Of a DNA stretch of 64,000 bases, positions 11,123 to 22,919 are shown one piece after another. Numbering within the stretch: the stretch's first letter is position 1; every line of letters begins with the position of its first letter. The stretch is from assembly GCF_026151205.1 (NCBI RefSeq), contig NC_087075.1, positions 7,520,858 to 7,584,857 on the forward strand, written 5' to 3'. Source of the stretch: Bolinopsis microptera. Lineage: Eukaryota; Ctenophora; Tentaculata; Lobata; Bolinopsidae. Below the pieces are notes generated by a model. It was not told the origin of the DNA, did not search any database, and saw only the letters and a list, made by a program, of their open reading frames with translations. The translations under genes were made by a program, and so were the position numbers.

Positions 11123-14100
11123 CACCCTGATTTTTTTTGTGAAACTTGGTTTCGAGATGACCAACAAACTAGGACCAGTGACCGAACTTTTGAGGGGGTC
11201 CCGGACCCCAACCCCCAAACGGTGCCCGCGGGGCAGCCACGCCCATATTTGGTCCAAATTAGGCGTGGGGGGGGGGGGGGGGGGGTTCACCCTGATTTTT
11301 TTTGTGAAACTTGGTTTCGAGATGACCAACAAACTAGGACCAGTGACCGAACTTTTGAGGGGGTCCCGGACCCCAACCCCCAAACGGTGCCCGCGGGGCA
11401 GCCACGCCCATATTTGGTCCAAATTAGGCCCAATTTAGCCAAATACTCTGAACATGCCCAAAATCCAGATTTGACAAAAATCAAGATTGGACAAAAAATG
11501 ACTGAGTTACGAGCCAAAAACCATATGACCATATTTGGGCATACGCTCCAAAATTGATAGATTTCGGCCCATAAATTGATGAAATATCAATATTTTTGAA
11601 TGAAACCAACTTTATATGGAAGGTAAGCCTATAATACACATTATCTATGATTATCAGCTCAGTATCTACCTAACTGTGGATTCTGTGTTCAAATAATAGC
11701 AAAAAATGAACAAAATTGCCCATATCTCAGTTCGCGATATTTGCAAAACTGATTTCGCTCAAAACCTGCCTACCTACCTAGGTCGGTCAAGATGAAATCT
11801 GGAACGAGTTTCGTGTCAACGCATGTCTCCATTTATCTCTATCACTCATGAGCAGACGTATCATGTGGGGCTCTAAACCAGTATCTTCTTGAAGGACGTC
11901 CGGAAAGGTCTTGTGTGGTCGTCCTCGATACCTTTTGCCGTAAGATGGTTGCCAGAAAAGGAGTTGCTGAGCAGGTTGGTCCTGTAGACGGTAGACATGC
12001 CCTGCAAAACGAAGTCTTCGTGTTTTGATGGTATCAGTCACCGATGGGATATTTCCGTAGAGGACGGAGTTAGGTGTGTGGGATTTCCATGAGATACCAA
12101 AGACCCTTCGCAGCATTCGTGTGTAAACACCGTCTATAAGTGCTTTAGTGTCAGCTTTCTTCAAAGTACATGTTTCTGCGCCATATAAAAGAACAGGCTC
12201 GACTGCAGTTCTGAAAATTTTAGTCTTGATCTTTCTAGACATGTCATATTTCCAGAAAACATCTAGACTTTCAAGTGCTTTCCATGCAAGGCCTTTCCTG
12301 ACATTGATGTCTTTGCTGGTTGAAGCGATGTAGGATCCTAGATATTTAAAGTCGTGGACTTCTTCGAGAGGGTTGCTGTTAATGAAGACCCTATCAGGTG
12401 GCTGTTATCGCTGAAGCTGGGTGTGATTGTAGCTAAGTCATCGGCGAAGTCCAAATATGCTATGTAATCACAACCTACTTTAAGCCCATCGTGTGGACCT
12501 ATTGCCAGTCTAAGAATGAAGTCCAGGACGATAATGAAGATAAGCGGAGCAAGAACATCGCCCTGGAGAATTCCAAGGTTGGTCAGGAATTCAAGAGTTG
12601 TACCTTCAGGGGTCATGATCTTGGCTTTGGTGTTGATGTAAAGGGACATAATGGCTTTGATTATTATCTTAGGGAAGCCATAGGACGCCAGAATGTTAGG
12701 AAGATGAGATCTAAAGATGCAATCAAACGCCTTAGAGAAATCAATGAAGGAGATGACGCAGGGGAGCTGGAAGTTGATGACTTCTTCAATTATTCGCCTA
12801 AGGGCCAAGATCTGTTCACGAGTGCCCCTTCCAGGACGGAAACCATTCTGGTTGTACCGTAAGCGAGGTTCAATATGAGTTCTGATACGATTGAGAAGCA
12901 GCCTGTTGTAGATCTTGGTGGCAACAGGAAGGATGGATATGCCTCTGCTGTTTTCAGGACAGAACCTTTTAGCACCTTTCGGTATATGGAGAATCGCGGT
13001 GACAAGCAGTTCTTCCGGGGCTTTACCAGTGGCCAACATGTTGTGTACAAGGAGAGTAACGTGGTGTTCAAGTCAACACACTTGTAAAGAAGCGAAGGTA
13101 TGCCGTCATGACCATACGTGTCCTTTGTCTGCTTAAGGGCTGTTGATAGTTCATCTGCTGTGAATGGAGACGTCAGAATAGGGAGCTTTGGTTCAGAAAC
13201 ATCAATGCTGTCCATTCTGATGCTGTTCATTCTGGTGGAGTCAGCAGGGTTGTAGAGCAGTTTGCTGTAGTGGTCAGTCCACGCCTTTGATCGTTCTGCC
13301 TTGTTTCTATATCCAGGTAGAGGTGACATAGATTTAGGTTTACGATCTGTCAGATCATTAATTAGTTTCCACGCGATACCGGAACTGTTTGACTTTGTCT
13401 GCCATGGTGCAAACCCTGGGTTGTTTACGGGTTGCGGCATGAACAATTGATCAACCTGGTCGATTTGGTTGTTCACAAACTGTTCTTGTATACTCGTCTC
13501 GACCTCTCTGACTTTGAGGGTGGCGTCACGCAGGGCTTTAGTGGCGGCTCGTGTCTTCCTTTTGTGACTATCCTTCAAAGCAGCATCTCGTGCCTTGACA
13601 GCTGCCAGGTACTCAGGGTTGGACGAAATCTGGGCCGTTAGGCTCGTCTTCTTCCTTTTAGGAAGAACCTTTTCAGCTGTGTCGTTGATAGCACTTATCA
13701 TGTTGGTGTAAATGTGCTGATTTTGTAGGATCAGGTCTTCCGACTCACTTTCAATGTCCATTAAGGCGTTGAACCTGTTCTGGAGCTGAAGTTGGAAGAC
13801 ATTCAACAGTGGTGTATCACTCTTTAACGTTTCCCAGTCATACTTAATAACCTTAGGCCGGGTGATGTTGGCCCTTATTGACAGTTTGATGGTCGCTGTA
13901 AGAATCCGATGGTCAGATTGAACTGAAGGGTTGACGTATGACTCACAGTTTTTAAGAGAGTTCTGCCATTTAGAACGAATGAGGATGTGGTCATTCTGAT
14001 GCAGTTGACCATTTGGTGCTGTCCAAGTCACTTTTTTGGAAGCTTTCTTGCTAAACTTTAACCCGCCGATGGTAAATGTGTTTTCTTGGGCGAAGTCTAG

Positions 14101-15726
14101 GAGATGCTGTCCATTTCGGTTTGTACACTCATAGTATGCGTTGTTATTGCAGGTGTCTTTACCCAGGTGAGCGTTCAGGTCACCAGCTATAACTACTACG
14201 TCATGGGGTGGAAAGGAACGTACACAAGTAGATAGCTCTTCATAGAACTGCTCAATTTCCAGATCTGTAGAAACGTTTGTAGGGGAGTGACAGGTTACTA
14301 GATGAGTGTGTACATCACCAGTAAAGGAAACGGACATGATCCTGTCTGAGAATATGTTGTGGTCAATGTAGCAGCGTTGGGCCCAAGGAGAAAGGAGGAA
14401 GCCTAGACCTAGGATGGTTCTACTTTTAGGGGGAGGAGAAGCCAAGAGGAACTTGTAGCCATCGCGCATTATGCAAGTAGACTTCTTAATGCGGTGTTCT
14501 TGTAGTGCTATCACTGGGATGTTGAATGTTTTAGCTTTACATACAAGCTCCCACTGTTTTCATTCTTCAGTGAGAGATCTAACATTGTAGGTAGAAAGAT
14601 AAAAGGACTCTGAGATTTTTTTGTTTATTTTTGGTTTTTTGTTGGTCTTTCTTTTAGCACAGATACCATCAGCTGTATCTCTCCCAGGAGGGTTTAAAGG
14701 TGTAGCGTCATCATGAGCTGTGCTATCAGAAAGAGAGTTAGGGGCTCGAACCCTAGTGCTTAAGTTGTCTAGCTCGGTGAAATATAGATAAGCGGGTGCG
14801 TGGCAAAAAACTTTGCGAGTACCAAGGTATTGCTAGAGGTTGGTAGCCCACTAGCATCATATCCATGTTCGTAAGCAACGGAAAATGACTGAGGATTAAT
14901 CTGAGGGTCTGCAGCCACACACAGACAGAAAGGAAGGGAAGGTGGTAGAAGGGTACTGGGTAATGTGCCTCAGAACACAGGACCGGGGTCATCGAGCTGT
15001 GAGGAGGTTCTGACAGCAGGGTTGAACTAGAAACTGTGACATCAACAGAGTTCTGGTAAGAGTAAGGAGTGTAATATAACACTCAGAGTGCTCTGAAACA
15101 CTCTGATGGCTAGACTGCCATCTTGATATCTGCTGGAAGTAGTGCGCTTGTCGCATCTGCTACTCAGCATACCTGCATCGGGCAGGATCCTCTGAAGCTC
15201 TAGCTACACGGCGTTAACTGTATCCGTGCATTACCATTCCCGGGTGTCAGTAGCGCGAGTCTACTGCTCGGACCCACTTCAGAGAGAGGAACAATAGAAC
15301 TCAATAGGGTTTCAATATTTTTACATGACATTTTCAGAATCAACGTAGAATCGCATTTCGACCTTAAGTTTTGGGACAGAATTTTGAGTTAGGCCTTTAA
15401 AAAAATTTGGCGGCCAAATTCTGAATTTCGCATTGCAAAATTTGGAATTTGGCCGCCAAATTTTTTTAAGGGACCACTCGCTACAAGTAGAGCACCTAAA
15501 ATCTGGATTTTGGGCATGTTCAAGGTATTTGGCTAAATTGGGCCTAATTTGGACCAAATATGGGCGTGGCTGCCCCGCGGGCACCGTTTGGGGGTTGGGG
15601 TCCGGGACCCCCTCAAAAGTTCGGTCACTGGTCCTAGTTTGTTGGTCAGCTGCTATCTCGAAACCAAGTTTCACAAAAAAAATCAGGGTGAACCCCAACC
15701 CCCCCCCCCCCCCCCCCCCCCCCCCC
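11083..15726. mobile_element. Poly-G/poly-C TTAA element carrying a nested LINE, 4.6 kb
   Basis: Starts with a 38-bp G run, ends with a 28-bp C run, and is flanked on both sides by TTAA (11079-11082, 15727-15730). Inside are long inverted terminal regions: TTCACCCTGATTTTTTTTG, a CACGCCCATATTTGG block and a GGCGGCCAAATT block, with the left region partly duplicated in tandem around 11265. The middle is an RTE LINE at 11769-15309. The duplicated locus at 41117-41120 has a single TTAA and no element, which proves insertion. No transposase is visible. Confidence 0.9.
11769..15309 (-). mobile_element. RTE-clade LINE, inactivated
   Basis: Minus strand. 14514 to ~13000 encodes an endonuclease (VIALQEHRIKKST, AGDLNAHLGKD, SDHRILTATI) and linker. 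13039-12338 encodes RT with NGFRPGRGTREQI, ISFIDFSKAFDCI, GILQGDVLAPLIFII and the active-site box FADDLATI. 12242-11787 encodes the C-terminal region (YGAETCTLKKADTKAL, MLRRVFGISW, RRLRFAGHV), typical of the RTE clade. The three parts lie in different frames and a stop interrupts the endonuclease N-terminus near 14563. The 3' end is a short TAGG tail (11770-11781), the microsatellite-like ending usual for RTE. It is dead and nested in the TTAA element. Confidence 0.88.
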
Positions 15727-15730
15727 TTAA

Positions 15731-15791
15731 CCCAAGGAATGGGGTGTACAGGGGAATCCTTGAGCGTGTATAGGGACTTGTAACACTTGTC
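15731..15791 (-). pseudogene. Orphaned middle of FMO copy 1 exon 3
   Basis: Minus strand encodes CYKSLYTLKDSPVHPIPWV, the same as copy 2 residues following YRDK. It is separated from the upstream exon part by the satellite insertion 15792-16161 and from the downstream part by the element 11083-15726. Confidence 0.88.
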
Positions 15792-16161
15792 AGTGTATTT
15801 AGTTCCTCATGTCAAATAATTTAATCAACTTCAGTACATCTAATTCTATTTCCTGGAATTCAATAATCTAATTATTTCCCCCTACATGGTTGCGATTTGA
15901 TTTAGACTCCTTTGTGTAACCACTATATCTAGTTCCTGATGTCAAGTAATTGAATCAATTTCAGTACATCTAATTCTAGTTCCTGGTATTCAATAATCTA
16001 ATTATTTCCCCCTACGATGGTTGCGATTTGATTGAGACTCCTTTGTGTAACCACTATATCTACTATCTAGTTTCTGATGTCAAATAAATTTAATTAAATT
16101 CAGTACATCTAATACTTCTTCCTGGTATTCAATAATTTAATTATTTCCCCCTACATGGTTA
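15792..16161. repeat. Three tandem units (~132-136 bp) inserted in FMO exon 3
   Basis: Units start TAGTTCCTCATGTCAAATAA, TAGTTCCTGATGTCAAGTAA and TAGTTTCTGATGTCAAATAA and each contains ATTATTTCCCCCTAC. In copy 2 the sequences on both sides are joined directly (TTGTC then TCTGTACG at about 41180-41195), so the 370-bp block is an insertion. Confidence 0.9.
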
Positions 16162-19051
16162 TCTCTGTACGTCATGATGTCATCGTGCTTATCTTGCACC
16201 CATCGGTAATACAGCTGAAATAAGGTGTACATTAACAATTTAGGTTGTTATCGTAGTAAGAGTGCAACAAAATCGTTGTCACCATGTTAAAAAGAGCTTC
16301 AAAAAGAAAAATCTTCAAAATCTAAACGGTCAAAATATGAAAATAGGTCAAATGCTAAATCAATATGTACGAAGTACGTAATTAAAGATATAATGTAACA
16401 CATACCTCCACAGTATCCAGAATCTCAGTATAGTTGAGATCGACCGATAATTGCTTCATGTAATCAGCTTGTGAGTCAATCATCTTGAAGCAGTCCGTAA
16501 GATTAGCATTCTCCGCATACCTCCTCTCCATATCCTCCACACAATCCTCCCTCTCTGGTGTCTGGATGATATCCTTGATGACACTCGCAGCCCACAGACC
16601 CTGCATTATGAACATGGTGTAGGAGTAGAACTGGTTCGTCATGCCAAGGTAGAAAAGCCCGCTTGATGCGTCTTTCTTGCCTTCAGTGACACCATACCAC
16701 TGTGCGTTGCGGTAGAGATTGGGCTGATTGAAGATGTTTCCATTTGGAAGGCTCAGCTCAGAGGGCAAAAAGGGAAAATGGTGTTTGTAACCAGTGCAGA
16801 GAATAATCGCATCATAGTCTCCGGAGGTACCATCCTTGAAATGGCAGGTTTTCCCCTCGATTTTTATGAGTAAGGGCACTTTATGAATTTTTCCAGGCCA
16901 TTTGAAATCCAACCTATCTGTGCGGTATGAAATAGTGATTTGTTCGGCCCCGAATTTGAACAACTGGAGGGTAATATCCTCGGCACTGAAACTGGAACCG
17001 ATTACCAAAATCCTCTTACCAGTAAACTCTCTCGCATTCCTCAAGTTGTGGGAATGCATGGCACGTCCCTCAAACGTTTCAATACCCTCGAAATGAGGAA
17101 CGTTAGGAACAGAAAAATGGCCCGAAGCTATGATCAGTCGGTCGAATTCCTGTTCAACATCTAATCCCTGCACGAGATTCCTTGCTTGAACTGTGAAGGT
17201 AGCAGTTTTATCATCGAAACTAACATTCTTGACCATGTGCCTCGTAAGAACGTCCTCCTTTTTCAACCCTTGAAACTTCCAGTAGCCTCGCAGGTAATCG
17301 ATCAACACGTCACGAGGAGGGCAGGACGGGATAGGCTTCCCGAAATGGTCATCAAAAGTGTAATCAGGGAATTCCAGACATTCTTTTGGACCATGTGAGA
17401 AAAGGTCGCGGTATTGCGAACAGTGCACTGGTTCCCCAAACTCGTCAGTACCTGAAAAAAATTAAGATAAAAACATTCCGATGAAGGTTTTATACAGGGT
17501 GTCTCAAAAAAGACCCCCCAGTGAGAAGCCCTCGCCTCCTCCTTTCCTGAATTTTCCTTTAATGATACTCATCTCTAATTTATTTTTACCTCTTGAAGGG
17601 TTGGGAGATTTGTTTGTGACTTCTGAAAACTTAAACAAACTATTTTGAGTCCTCATTTTAAATTTAAAATTGTCCAAAATGCAATGTTTTATGTGAAAGT
17701 CGTTGATTTTTTACATGTTCCCATATGTTTCCACATGTTCCTTGGTAAGTGTATACTGTCAGAGTAAGGAAGCCAAAAATTTAAAAGAATATGAAAATAG
17801 GGCAAAATTACGCCGTTAAGGAGTCGTTCACATATTACGTAATCAGCCGAGGGGGGTTTTCAAATGCATACGGTTGATTACGGGGGGGGGGGGGGGGGGA
17901 GGGGGTTTGGTCGTTGATTACGTAATCAAAATTTTAATTTTTTACCGATTTTCGAAATACCAATTGGACAATTTTCGTTAATTATATGTAATCAAAATTT
18001 TCGTTTTTTAAACAAATTTTCAAACCTTGATTACGTAATATAGGGGGGGGGGGGGGGAGGGGGGGTTCGGTCATGATTACGGTTGATTACGGAGGGGGGG
18101 GGGGGTAAAAATTGCCAAAATATTTATTACGTAATATGTGAACGACCCCTAAAGACAAAAAAAGGGGGTGGCCTGAAAATGCTCCCAAATGCTGGACCAT
18201 ATCAAAAACATCCATTTCAGTTCTCATTGTGAAGAAGACTTTCCATTGTGTCTGTATATGCCTGGTTTACAACTTGGGGCAGTCTAAACGTTTCAAAACT
18301 AGGATTCCAACATGGACGAAAACTATCGCCTATTCTGGGATCACACCAAGATTTCTTCGCATATCTTCAACATGAAAAAGATCGAGTTCATGTGAGACTC
18401 CTAATGGTCCTAAACAAATCTCCTAACTCTTTAAAAAGTCATACTAAGAAATCAGAACCAATGATTCAAGACTGAAAAAATGAGGAGGGTTTCTTATTGG
18501 GTAGTCGTTTTTGGGACACCCTGTATATAAATCGAGGATACTGAAAGGCTCAATATCTTAGGCCGTCAAAGGCTAACAGGTTTTCACTTATTTCAATCAA
18601 CTAGAGAAGCTTCGTGTAACATTTCATTCCCAGTAATGAATTTTAGTTTTATCTCAAACCCTGCCCCAACTGCTGTTATTACTGCCGTTATTATAAGATT
18701 AACATTGACCATTGGCAAAAAGTCAAATATTCCAAAGTTACCACGACAGAAATATTCCAAAACTTAAACGAAATATTTTGCACGTGCAGTAGGGTCACAC
18801 TGAAAAATCCACACTTACTGGCCCATACTAGGTTGGCTTGCTTGTTTTCACATGGAGTCAATGCCTATAAAGCTCTATAATACAATAAACTAACCGGTTC
18901 TCCAAGTTACATTCCAAAGACCGCCTGGTTGTTCCTGTTTATCAAAACAAGTCACCTCGCACTCCACACCCTGGTCTTTTAGCTTGTTGAACATTGCCAG
19001 AGTGCTCATACCACTAGGACCGGCACCTATAATGCAAACACGAACAACCAT
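16137..19051 (-). CDS. Flavin monooxygenase, trimethylamine monooxygenase-like, copy 1 (C-terminus altered)
   Basis: Three exons on the minus strand: 18895-19051, 16406-17451, 16137-16214, with GT-AG introns. Predicted 426 aa. Exon 1 has the FAD-binding GAGPSG (9-14) and GGLWNVTW. Exon 2 has the FMO-type FEG....HSH segment, the NADP-binding VIGSSFSAED (202-211) and the LCTGY motif near residue 276. The order and length match bacterial and animal Tmm proteins, which oxidise trimethylamine to its N-oxide using FAD, NADPH and oxygen. Residue 207 is Phe; copy 2 and the bacterial enzyme have Tyr. Exon 3 runs into the satellite insertion: after YRD the frame reads NHVGGNN and stops, losing about 33 residues. 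Exons 1 and 2 are fully open. Whether it is still expressed or is a young pseudogene cannot be told. Confidence 0.85.
17495..18525. mobile_element. Mariner-type element in FMO copy 1 intron 1
   Basis: Ends are CAGGGTGTCTCAAAAA and, inverted, CAGGGTGTCCCAAAAA, flanked by TA. Copy 2 (around 42515) has the surrounding intron joined without it (GTATAAATCGAGG). About 1.03 kb, no transposase; it carries a nested MITE. Confidence 0.85.
17817..18153. mobile_element. MITE nested in the mariner-type element
   Basis: Inverted ends GTCGTTCACATATTACGTAA at 17823 and its reverse complement at 18125-18145. The interior repeats the word GATTACGTAAT and has three G runs of 11-18 bp. No coding capacity. Confidence 0.75.
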
Positions 19052-19189
19052 CCTGGATAGAAGATTATTTGTATTTTATTTTTGTAATAGATAAATAATG
19101 TTTATAAAAATAATATTTTTGTAATAAGATGTGATTTCCAGCAAAATGTAAAGTACTTGTTGTTTCAGGGAAACCATCCCTATCTCCTC

Positions 19190-19690
19190 CATTCGCATAA
19201 TATAATCGTGATGGCACTCCTCTTTTGTATGTAGAGTTAGAAAAAAATCTTGGAGTGGAGTCGATATTACTCCTAAGCTAAGTTGGAATAGTCAATGCGA
19301 CAGAATTTATACTAAGGCCTGCCAACAACTTGGTATAATGGTCAGAAGAAATGGCCATATTGTCCTTGGTCAGAAACGTCGCCGCGGGCCCTTTACCTAT
19401 CCCTTGTTCGTAACCAATTCGAAAATTGTTCCATAATCTGTCGCCCTTGTAATAAATCACTTAGTGATAAATCAGAAAGTCTCCAAAAGAGAGCTATTAG
19501 GTATAATTAAATGGATTCTATTAGAATCGGGCCTCTGTATCCACCTGAGCAATATGTCAAAAAGTGCAAGCTTGTCGACATTCTCCCTTTGTCTCAAAAG
19601 TTTGACTTAAATAATCTAATTTTTTAGTTTTAAACAATTTAATTCCTGTGTGATTTCCTCACCTATATCTCTCTTTATATCAGGGCACTT
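19190..19690 (+). pseudogene. LINE C-terminal fragment
   Basis: Plus-strand translation gives LEKNLGVDITPKLSWNSQCD then a Lys/Gly/Arg stretch resembling the post-RT domain of CR1/Jockey-type LINEs (compare 5606-6331, which has DLGVAINSRFNW). Several frameshifts follow. Confidence 0.6.
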
Positions 19691-20286
19691 CTCTACTAAG
19701 ACGTTGCCACCTCGACAGTCTGTCTATTGTGTCATCAATTTTACATAAGCTAAGTCAGAAATCACACACCACGCGATCTGTACCTCGACAATATATAGTA
19801 GGATAGCAATGCGATTAAAATAAACTGTGTATATTTATATTACTTTACTCAATACTTTCATTTCGTGGTATACATTGTTTCATGTTATATTCCCTTTACC
19901 TCTGTGCTCAAAGGAGAGAGAGAAGGGCCACGATCCAGTGTATCTATAATTGAATCAGTTACACTATTATGCCATTTTGTTACCATTACTCAAAAAATTC
20001 GAATGTTGGCTGGATTGGATGATCAAATCAGAATAATGACTGGGGTCCCTGAACCGGCCCTGACTGGAATCTAATTAGGGCAAATTCCAAGCAATTTTAG
20101 GAGAAATCCCATCCTGTAACTGATGCCTCACGTAATTGTAATAAAATTAATTACACACTCCCACATATATTCAACTTCTTTAACATTCCAAGACACTGGA
20201 ACCGGAAGAAGTGATCTCAAAAAACATATTTAAATTATATTGTATAATATAAAGGAAAAATTAACAAAAGAGGCCACATAGTACCA
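19691..20286. other. Non-coding stretch left of the giant inverted repeat
   Basis: No gene seen. 20162-20205 is an inverted copy of 1166-1206 (TTAACATTCCAAGACAC core). Confidence 0.5.
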
Positions 20287-20297
20287 CCCTACAAAAA

Positions 20298-20430
20298 ATC
20301 TAAGACAGCTAGCGCGCTCTAGCTGTCTTAGGAGGCAATTTCTAAGACAGCTAGAAATGAGGGTTGATGCGCGCTAGCTGTCGTAGGTAGCTGTCTTAAA
20401 AAACTGAGCTAGCTACGACAGCTAGCAATG
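20298..20430. repeat. Alternating 13-bp motif at the outer left end
   Basis: CTAAGACAGCTAG and its complement CTAGCTGTCTTAG (or the variant CTACGACAGCTAG) occur about six times in alternating orientation, forming several small hairpins. The mirror image lies at 35020-35152. This is how subterminal transposase-binding sites often look; that role is inferred. Confidence 0.85.
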
Positions 20431-20699
20431 ACAGTTTAACCCCCATTATAATGAGGGTTTATAAATTTTGCGTCGCGCAAATAATGCCACGTAAATTGTT
20501 GTCAATATCAAGTTTATTTATAAAATACAGGTTCGGTTTCCGCGCGCAGAGAATTAATCCGAAATTTTGGCCTAGTTTTCGAAAAAAATTTGTCAATTTT
20601 TAAGGCCCGATATCCTTTATTTTGTTTATGAACTGAGTTGAATTTGCTTTGGTATGATAGGTGGCATATGAACTAACCTTTCCAGCCAGTTTTGAATGA

Positions 20700-21380
20700 T
20701 TCTAGGTCTCTTTGCCTAACTGGACTAGCGCCTAAATCCATGAATTAGGCCATAAGACCAGTTAGTTCAGGCGACCGTTTGGGGTCTAATACTACTTTAA
20801 ATTGAAGTTTAACAGACCAACAGTCCACCTTTAGTCGCTTGGCCTAACTGGACTGACGGGCTACAGTGTGATGAGACCCGTACGTGCACCGTTTTACTCA
20901 CCATGAGCTGACAAAGCATGCTATATGAGCCCGATGACGTGCTTCGACGAGTAAGTGGCCATGCTGACGTGATCCATGCCTATATCTCTCATCCATAAGG
21001 AGCTCGTTAGCTCACACATACACAAGGGAATCAGCTGTTTTCAGGGGGATCACCAATATTTCTGGACGCTGCGCTGGATCCAAAAGGACCCTTTCCTCAA
21101 CGGCTATATACTTATATAATATGTACTTGACTAATTAATTTGGTCCATGTCATCGAGCTAGGATATAGCATGCCCTGTCAGCTCATGTTAAGAGCAATAC
21201 AGTGCACTTACGGGTCACATCACTCATGCAGTTAGGCCAGGTGACCTCAAGTAGACTATCGGCCTAAAATCTGCCTTAAGTTAGGAATAGGCCATCCGTC
21301 CGTTTGTTCAGTATACTATTACTTGTTAGGCCATTAGTCAAGTTAGGCCAAGCGTCCAGTTAAGCCAACAGACCCGGTAC
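20700..21380. repeat. Dispersed TTAGGCC / GGCCTAACTGGAC words, left arm
   Basis: At least eight copies of a TTAGGCC-containing word in both orientations, often as GGCCTAACTGGACT or CAGTTAGGCCA. Mirrored at 34070-34750. No gene in the block. Confidence 0.75.
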
Positions 21381-22919
21381 CCTCTCTACCATGCCAGATC
21401 GATTACAAGTCAGCCCTGGCATACCTATTGCCTCAAATTTCTGTCCCAAATTTGTCTCAATGTGCCAAAATCCGGGATTCATGAGTGCGGCAAAAATTGC
21501 GACAGAAAGTGGCCGCCAGTCACCGTTGAAATAGTAACACGGTTTCAAATACTTATTGAATTATACTTCTTTTTGTAAATCAGATACAAGCCACTTTCCA
21601 TCTATTCATTACTTCCGATACAGTAACCCAAATGATGGAATACAAATTAAAATAACAATCAAATTATATGAAATAATATGAGGGCATTTAAGTTTCAACC
21701 AATCCGACAACCAACTATGCTGTCATAATCAGTTTCTGTATTATATGCCATGATTTGAGGATATAGTGTAAAAACCAATCCGAGGCCGATGATAATAATA
21801 CGACATTCTTGCTCGTTGCGAAGCTAATTTTCAGTCTTTTGATATTTTGTAATGCTTTAACGAAAACGCTTTTATATTTCAATTTTCAAAGTGAATGTTA
21901 TTTATAAAGAAGTACACAGAAGTTCCGAATCTCAAAATGTCAAACTTTAAATATTATACGTTCTGCAGATATCGCCAGTCTTGTAATTGGCTCTTAAAAA
22001 TTGACTGATATTCAAAATATCCAATATAATGTAACTCATTTTTTGTTTTCAAATAAAAGTCCTTTTATCCTAATAACACAATTTCAGCTGTCGTCGGCGA
22101 CCATTTGTTCAGAAGATAATCACGTTTCTTGGCTGCCACTCTTTGTAACTTCGTAACCTGGATAAAAAGGTGGATTAATTGTGGTTTATCTGATTCTGTT
22201 CTATCCGCGATTGTTTTATATCAAGACAAGGTGGACACTGAGGTTGATCCAGCGACCAATCAAATATGGAGGGCAAGAGCCAAGAGGAAGCAAATGTAAG
22301 TAATATTGACAAACCAGTTGTGTCGCTGTCCAGTGTCTTTGCTGCGTGGATTTATCTTGTCGACACAGCGGTTCGTGTCAAATTGACCACATTTGTGAAC
22401 GCTGAGGAAGGGAATTCGGATTACAAATTTATAATAGGGGAAGTACGGCTCTTTATAAAGATATGATTTAGTAAAAGTAATTGCTGAATCATTAACACAA
22501 TGAAAATGTGCATTGTATTGTAGATTGTATTTAACTGCAGTCAATGAATAAAAAAGTCTGGTTCGTAGCTGAAACTTTTTCCGCCACAGTAAATGTTTTT
22601 AAATCGGATAGAATATTTAAAGGGGAAGCCAAGGGGTATTTTTGGGTACTTTGGGGGATTTCATTCTGGGTTCATAGGCTATCACTATCCATTATCGGTA
22701 TGAAATCTTTTATCTAGATAAACAGATAAAGATTTAGGTTTTATCTAGATAAAACCGATCATTTTTCTGCTGAAGGCTAAAGCCAAAATGTTATCCAAAT
22801 TTCATAAAAAACTAATTGTCGACTTTAAACATTGTTTTACCAGTAATCTTGGCAAATAAAAGTACCACTTCCTTTCTTTTGAAAATAGTAAAGCACCAGT
22901 TTTCTTCTCCTAAGAAAAT

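Noticed and set aside
11039-11557. Pro/Gly-rich open frames around G runs, also at 1330-1657, 15321-15783, 36848-37132 and 37771-38024
   Set aside because: They are translations of poly-G element termini, repeated in every copy of the element.
16902-17398. Plus-strand open frames across the FMO exon, also 41969-42193
   Set aside because: Shadows of the minus-strand FMO exon 2, conserved only because the exon is.
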